In this document: positions 35,026-38,704 of the stretch, piece by piece
Layout: each line of letters opens with the position of its first letter
Numbering within the stretch: position 1 is the stretch's first letter
Source: Sutterella massiliensis
Lineage (GTDB): Bacteria; Pseudomonadota; Gammaproteobacteria; Burkholderiales; Burkholderiaceae_F
Length of the DNA: 38,704 bases
Reading direction: 5' to 3'
Assembly (NCBI RefSeq): GCF_016899755.1
Contig: NZ_JACJJC010000018.1
Coordinates: 1 to 38,704 of the forward strand
Notes under the pieces: model-generated
The model's database searches: none
What the model was told of the DNA's origin: nothing
What the model saw: only the letters and a program-made list of their open reading frames with translations
Position numbers and translations under genes: made by a program

Positions 35026-37533
35026 ATGGCGACACACATCACGGTGCGCGGCGCACGGGTGCACAACCTCAAAAACATCGACGTCGACATTCCGCTCGGG
35101 AAAATCGTGGCGGTGGCGGGCGTCTCGGGTTCGGGCAAATCCTCGCTCGCGCTCGGGGTGCTTTATGCCGAAGGCTCGCGCCGGTACCTCGAGTCGCTCT
35201 CGACCTATACGCGCCGGCGCATGACGCAGGCGAGCGCCGCGGATGTCGACGAGGTTTGTCATGTACCTGCGGCACTTGCGCTTCACCAGCGGCCGGGCGT
35301 CCCGGGGATTCGAAGCACGTTCGGCACCGGGACGGAGCTCCTCAATAGTCTTCGCCTCATGTTTTCGCGTCTCGCGAGCCACCGGTGCCCGAACGGCCAC
35401 TACGTGCCGCCGTCGCTCGCCGTCGCTGCCGACGAACCTTTGATTTGCCCGGTCTGCGGCGAGCGTTTTCGTGCGCCCGGCGCCGAAGATCTCGCCTTCA
35501 ACAGCCGCGGCGCTTGCCCGACCTGCTCGGGTACGGGGCAGGTGCGCACAGTCGACCGCAGCACGCTCGTGCCCGACGAGTCGAAGACGATCGACGAAGG
35601 GGCGGTACTCCCGTGGAAGACCCTGATGTGGTCCCTCATGACGGACGTCTGCCGTGCGATGGGCGTGCGCACCGATGTGCCCTTCAAAGACCTCACGGAC
35701 GAAGAAAAGGCGATTGTCTACGACGGGCCCGCCGTGAAGAAGCACATCTTCTACCGCTCGAAGAACACGGAACAGGCGGGCGAACTCGATTTCACCTACT
35801 TCAGCGCCGTACGAACGGTGGAGAATTCGCTCGCCAAGGTCAAGGACGAAAAAGGCATGAAGCGCGTCGAGCGCTTCCTCAAGGCTTCCACTTGCCCCGA
35901 CTGCGGGGGTTCGCGCTTGTCCGAAGCGGCGCGAGCGCCCAAGATTCTCGGGATCGGCCTCGACGAAGCCGCTCGAATGACACTCTCGGACCTCATGAAG
36001 TGGGTGGCGTCTGTACCGGCAAGCCTTCCCGAAGAAATGCGTCCCATGGCCGAGCGCATCTGCGCGTCTTTTGACAGCGCCGCGCGGCGCCTTCTCTCCC
36101 TTGGTCTCGGCTACCTCACGCTCGATCGCGCCTCGGCGACGTTGTCGACGGGGGAGCGCCAGCGCATGCAGCTCGCGCGAGCGGTGAGAAACCGCACGAC
36201 GGGCGTTCTTTACGTGCTCGACGAACCCTCGATCGGACTTCACCCGGCCAATCTCGAGGGCCTCAAGGGCGTGATGCACGATCTCGTCGAAGACGGCAAC
36301 TCCGTTCTTTTGGTCGACCACGACACGGCGCTTCTTAAAGCCGCCGATTGGCTGATCGAAATGGGACCCGAAGCGGGTGCCGGGGGCGGCCGTGTCGTCG
36401 CAGAGGGGACGCTTCCCGCGATCGAAGCCGATCCCGCCTCCCGCATCGGTCCTTTCCTCTCGGGGCGCGAAACCGCGGGGACGCCGAGCGAGGTGCCTGC
36501 GGGAAAGCTCTTTGAGAAAGGCCGCATCCATCTTGCGATCGACGCGATACATACCGTGAAGCCCCTCGCCGTCGACTTCCCGAAGGGACGACTCTCCGTG
36601 GTGACGGGGGTGTCGGGATCGGGCAAGACGACGCTCGTCCTGGAGAGTCTCGTGCCGGCACTTGCGAAATCCCTCGCGCACGAAAAGCTCCCCGAGCATG
36701 TTCGCGCGATCGAAGCGCCGGGCATCCGCGCCGTGAAGCTCATCGACGCGACGCCGATCGGCATCAACGTACGGTCGACCGTTGCAACTTACGCGGACGT
36801 GCACGACGAGCTTCGCGCTCGGTTTGCCAAAACGCCCGACGCGAAACGCCTCGGACTCAAGGCGGGAGACTTCTCCTACAACACGGGACGGCTCAGATGC
36901 CCGGTCTGCGACGGTACGGGGTCAATCAGTCTTGACGTGCAGTTTCTGCCCGACGTCGACATCCCCTGCCCCGCCTGCCGAGGAAGCCGCTATTCGAAAG
37001 ACGCGGACGACGTGCGCTTCGGCGCGGCAAAGGTCGAAGGGACGAATCTCATCGACGACTCTTTCACGCTACCGGAGCTGATGGATGCCGACGTTAAAAC
37101 AGCGATCGCGCGCGTGGCGCCTCTGCCCGCCATGAAGCTCGTTGCGGAACGTCTGCGCGTTCTTGATGCGCTCGGATTGGGCTACCTCACGCTTGGCGAA
37201 GCGACGCCGAACCTTTCGGGCGGCGAAGCGCAGCGCCTCAAACTCGCCTCCGAAATGGGCCGGCTTCAGGACGACGCGGTTTTCGTTTTCGACGAACCCA
37301 CGATCGGGCTGCACCCTTTGGACGTGAGGACGCTTCTCGCCGTTTTCAAGCGCCTTATTTCGCTCGGTGCCACCGTGATCGTGATCGAGCACGACCTCGA
37401 TCTCATACGGAGCGCCGACTACATCGTCGACATGGGGCCCGAGGGCGGCGAAGCGGGTGGGCGCGTGGTTGTCTGCGGCACGCCCGACGAGGTGCGTGCT
37501 TGCAAGGAAAGCAGAACGGGCCGCTACATCTGA
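35026..37533 (+). CDS. UvrA2-type ABC excinuclease ATPase
   Basis: An 835-aa UvrA-family protein. It has two ABC modules: Walker [10 protein letters not shown] (~residue 30), degenerate signature [12 protein letters not shown] (~372), Walker [13 protein letters not shown] (~395); Walker [10 protein letters not shown] (~530), zinc finger [17 protein letters not shown] (~625-650), signature [12 protein letters not shown] (~729) and Walker [13 protein letters not shown] (~753). Between the first zinc cysteines (CPVCGERF) and [14 protein letters not shown] the usual UvrB-binding domain is missing, which explains the length below the 940 aa of E. coli UvrA. Such UvrA2 proteins are linked to tolerance of DNA-binding drugs. 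The ATG at 35026 has GGAGAAAGG just upstream; in-frame starts at 34966 and 35014 are less likely. Confidence 0.9.
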   Translation: MATHITVRGARVHNLKNIDVDIPLGKIVAVAGVSGSGKSSLALGVLYAEGSRRYLESLSTYTRRRMTQASAADVDEVCHVPAALALHQRPGVPGIRSTFGTGTELLNSLRLMFSRLASHRCPNGHYVPPSLAVAADEPLICPVCGERFRAPGAEDLAFNSRGACPTCSGTGQVRTVDRSTLVPDESKTIDEGAVLPWKTLMWSLMTDVCRAMGVRTDVPFKDLTDEEKAIVYDGPAVKKHIFYRSKNTEQAGELDFTYFSAVRTVENSLAKVKDEKGMKRVERFLKASTCPDCGGSRLSEAARAPKILGIGLDEAARMTLSDLMKWVASVPASLPEEMRPMAERICASFDSAARRLLSLGLGYLTLDRASATLSTGERQRMQLARAVRNRTTGVLYVLDEPSIGLHPANLEGLKGVMHDLVEDGNSVLLVDHDTALLKAADWLIEMGPEAGAGGGRVVAEGTLPAIEADPASRIGPFLSGRETAGTPSEVPAGKLFEKGRIHLAIDAIHTVKPLAVDFPKGRLSVVTGVSGSGKTTLVLESLVPALAKSLAHEKLPEHVRAIEAPGIRAVKLIDATPIGINVRSTVATYADVHDELRARFAKTPDAKRLGLKAGDFSYNTGRLRCPVCDGTGSISLDVQFLPDVDIPCPACRGSRYSKDADDVRFGAAKVEGTNLIDDSFTLPELMDADVKTAIARVAPLPAMKLVAERLRVLDALGLGYLTLGEATPNLSGGEAQRLKLASEMGRLQDDAVFVFDEPTIGLHPLDVRTLLAVFKRLISLGATVIVIEHDLDLIRSADYIVDMGPEGGEAGGRVVVCGTPDEVRACKESRTGRYI

Positions 37534-37575
37534 TCGATGCTGCGCCCTGCCTTTGGGTACGTGCGGGCGAAAAAA

Positions 37576-37605
37576 AGCGCTCTTTCCTTGAGAGGAAAGA
37601 GCGCT
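37576..37605 (-). terminator. Terminator between uvrA2 and the membrane anchor
   Basis: A perfect 13-bp stem (37576-37588 with 37593-37605). The minus strand continues with TTTTTTCGCC, so it should end the membrane-anchor transcript; it also lies 43 bases after the UvrA2 stop. Confidence 0.8.
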
Positions 37606-37611
37606 GCACAA

Positions 37612-37656
37612 AAACGGCGGACCGACATGCTCGGGGGCGCGTGCGGCCCGCCGTTT
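37612..37656. other. Second inverted repeat next to the terminator
   Basis: Nine-base arms AAACGGCGG (37612-37620) and CCGCCGTTT (37648-37656) enclose 27 bases. It may be a second transcript end for the minus strand, or part of a two-stem structure with the terminator beside it. The rest of the gap to 37820 shows nothing I can assign. Confidence 0.35.
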
Positions 37657-37820
37657 CGGACCAAATCGGTGACTTCGATTGAAGGACTTCTATCGAATCT
37701 CGACCCCTATTGCCCTCTTCAACAGTCTTCGAAAAGTTTTTTTCGGAGGGCCGTCGATTCGCTTCCCGTGCTGCACGGTGCGTGCGGTTCATCCAGCGCG
37801 AATCGACGGCGTCTCGCTCG

Positions 37821-38693
37821 CTACATCAGCACCGGGTCGAAGTAGCCCGCGAAGAGGATCGCTGCGCGAAGCGCGAGCGCACCCACAATCGCCGCGACGC
37901 CGGTGATGAGGCCGAGGTTCGGGAGGCTCTTGCCGATGCGGTTCATCACGAGCGGCACCACGATGCCGACAAAGACGGCGCCGCCCCAGAAGAGCGTGGC
38001 CTGTTCGCCCGAGACGAGCGCTTCGGCAGAAGCCACGGCACCCGGCGTCCCGGAGAAGGCCGACTGCACGAACGCAAAGAGCACGAGCGCTTCGGCAATG
38101 TGCGCGACGTCGGCAGCGGTCGTGAGGCCGCGGGGCGCATGGACGTCAAGCTTCTTCGCGCTTTCGAGCATCTCAACGAGGCCGAAGGCGCAGGCAAGGC
38201 CCGAGAGGATCCAGAGGACCGGGAGCGCGGCGGTGTTCCAGAGCGCAACGCCCGCAGCCTGCGTGAGAAGAAAGCCCGAGTACGCGGTCGCGGCAACGCC
38301 CAGGATCGCGTTGAACCAGGCGACGCCGCTGCAGCCGACGCACGTGGGCGCGCCCTTCTTCTCGGCCGAGAGGACGAGGAAGGATTCGATCACGGTCGCA
38401 ATGCAGAGCACCGCGAGGATGCAGATCCCGAGGAACATCCAGCTGCCGAAGTTGAGACTCCCTTCCATGAGGGCGTTGATCGCCGCAAACGGGAGGTTGA
38501 GGAGGCGCGTCAAGTGGGAGACGACGAGAAGCGTCCCCGCGACACCGGCGACCGTCGCGAGAAGGAGCACCTTCTTCGAGCGCAGCCAGAAGTTGAGCGT
38601 AAGGCTCATGCCGGAGAGGCCGACGAACCAGAGGAAGAGCGCGATCGTCCAGCCCCAGTGGCTCGTCGCAACCTGTTGGGTGAGATTGAGCAT
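37821..38693 (-). CDS. DmsC/NrfD-like membrane anchor of a molybdoenzyme
   Basis: A 290-aa inner-membrane protein with about eight hydrophobic segments, resembling the DmsC/NrfD-PsrC anchors that take electrons from menaquinol and pass them to a 4Fe-4S subunit and a molybdenum catalytic subunit (DMSO, polysulfide, tetrathionate or similar reductases). The start is MLNLTQQVATSHWGWTIALF; a cytoplasmic or periplasmic loop holds a CVGCSG pair. The ATG at 38693 lies close to the window edge, where TGA triplets on the minus strand (38702-38704 or 38695-38697) may end the preceding subunit gene. The partners are therefore probably outside the window. Confidence 0.8.
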   Translation of the reverse strand: MLNLTQQVATSHWGWTIALFLWFVGLSGMSLTLNFWLRSKKVLLLATVAGVAGTLLVVSHLTRLLNLPFAAINALMEGSLNFGSWMFLGICILAVLCIATVIESFLVLSAEKKGAPTCVGCSGVAWFNAILGVAATAYSGFLLTQAAGVALWNTAALPVLWILSGLACAFGLVEMLESAKKLDVHAPRGLTTAADVAHIAEALVLFAFVQSAFSGTPGAVASAEALVSGEQATLFWGGAVFVGIVVPLVMNRIGKSLPNLGLITGVAAIVGALALRAAILFAGYFDPVLM

Positions 38694-38704
38694 GTCAGCC
38701 GTCA

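Noticed and set aside
34912..36804. Minus-strand frame of 630 codons opposite uvrA2
   Set aside because: Arg- and His-rich low-information translation antisense to a gene with all UvrA motifs.

Overview
The window looks like a chromosomal segment of a GC-rich, Gram-negative betaproteobacterium. A host-associated Burkholderiales of the Sutterella/Parasutterella type is my best guess. It carries two Burkholderiales-style trimeric porins, three large autotransporters, several lipoproteins or exported proteins with NlpE-like sequence, and a DmsC/NrfD-type membrane anchor. The assignment is inference from gene content; there is no rRNA or other taxonomic marker in the window, and I recognised no tRNA, CRISPR array or complete insertion sequence.

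Layout. 1-6843: two tandem, closely related autotransporters. The first lacks its start, signal peptide and N-terminal metalloprotease-like part; the second (3295-6843) is complete. 7207-10336, minus strand: LysE/RhtB-type exporter, WYL-domain regulator and aldo/keto reductase. 10692-13731, minus: two paralogous porins, each with its own terminator and a leader hairpin that exposes GTGCAC. 14368-14874, minus: a small membrane protein. 15027-18946, plus: flavodoxin, D-threonine aldolase/D-serine dehydratase-like PLP enzyme, LeuC and LeuD, with the last three genes overlapping. 19090-20280, minus: two lipoproteins, one NlpE-like. About 20394-20553: an orphan promoter-hairpin-terminator unit that could encode a small RNA. 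20716-23586, plus: a 956-codon gene with an RloB-like (TOPRIM-type) domain joined to a long C-terminal part I do not recognise; it is the most unusual gene here. 23770-27627: L-asparaginase (+), an exported NlpE-like protein (-), SstT serine/threonine symporter (-) and an orphan helix-turn-helix protein (-). 27840-31988, minus: a 1382-aa autotransporter whose promoter region carries an uninterrupted run of 11 G (C on the coding strand) next to the -10 element, a classical configuration for phase variation. 32457-33603, plus: an amidase that seems to be frameshifted near its start. 33788-34813, minus: L-threonine aldolase. 35026-37533, plus: a UvrA2-type ABC ATPase. 37821-38693, minus: a DmsC/NrfD-like membrane anchor cut off from its partners by the window edge.

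How the genes fit together. Two themes dominate. One is a variable cell surface (autotransporters, porins, lipoproteins), with signs of recombination between copies and of switching by homopolymer slippage. The other is amino-acid handling (asparaginase, SstT, LysE-type exporter, L- and D-threonine aldolase families, LeuCD, amidase), which fits a gut bacterium that lives on amino acids. The RloB-like gene suggests an accessory, possibly anti-phage, function inserted between these housekeeping blocks.
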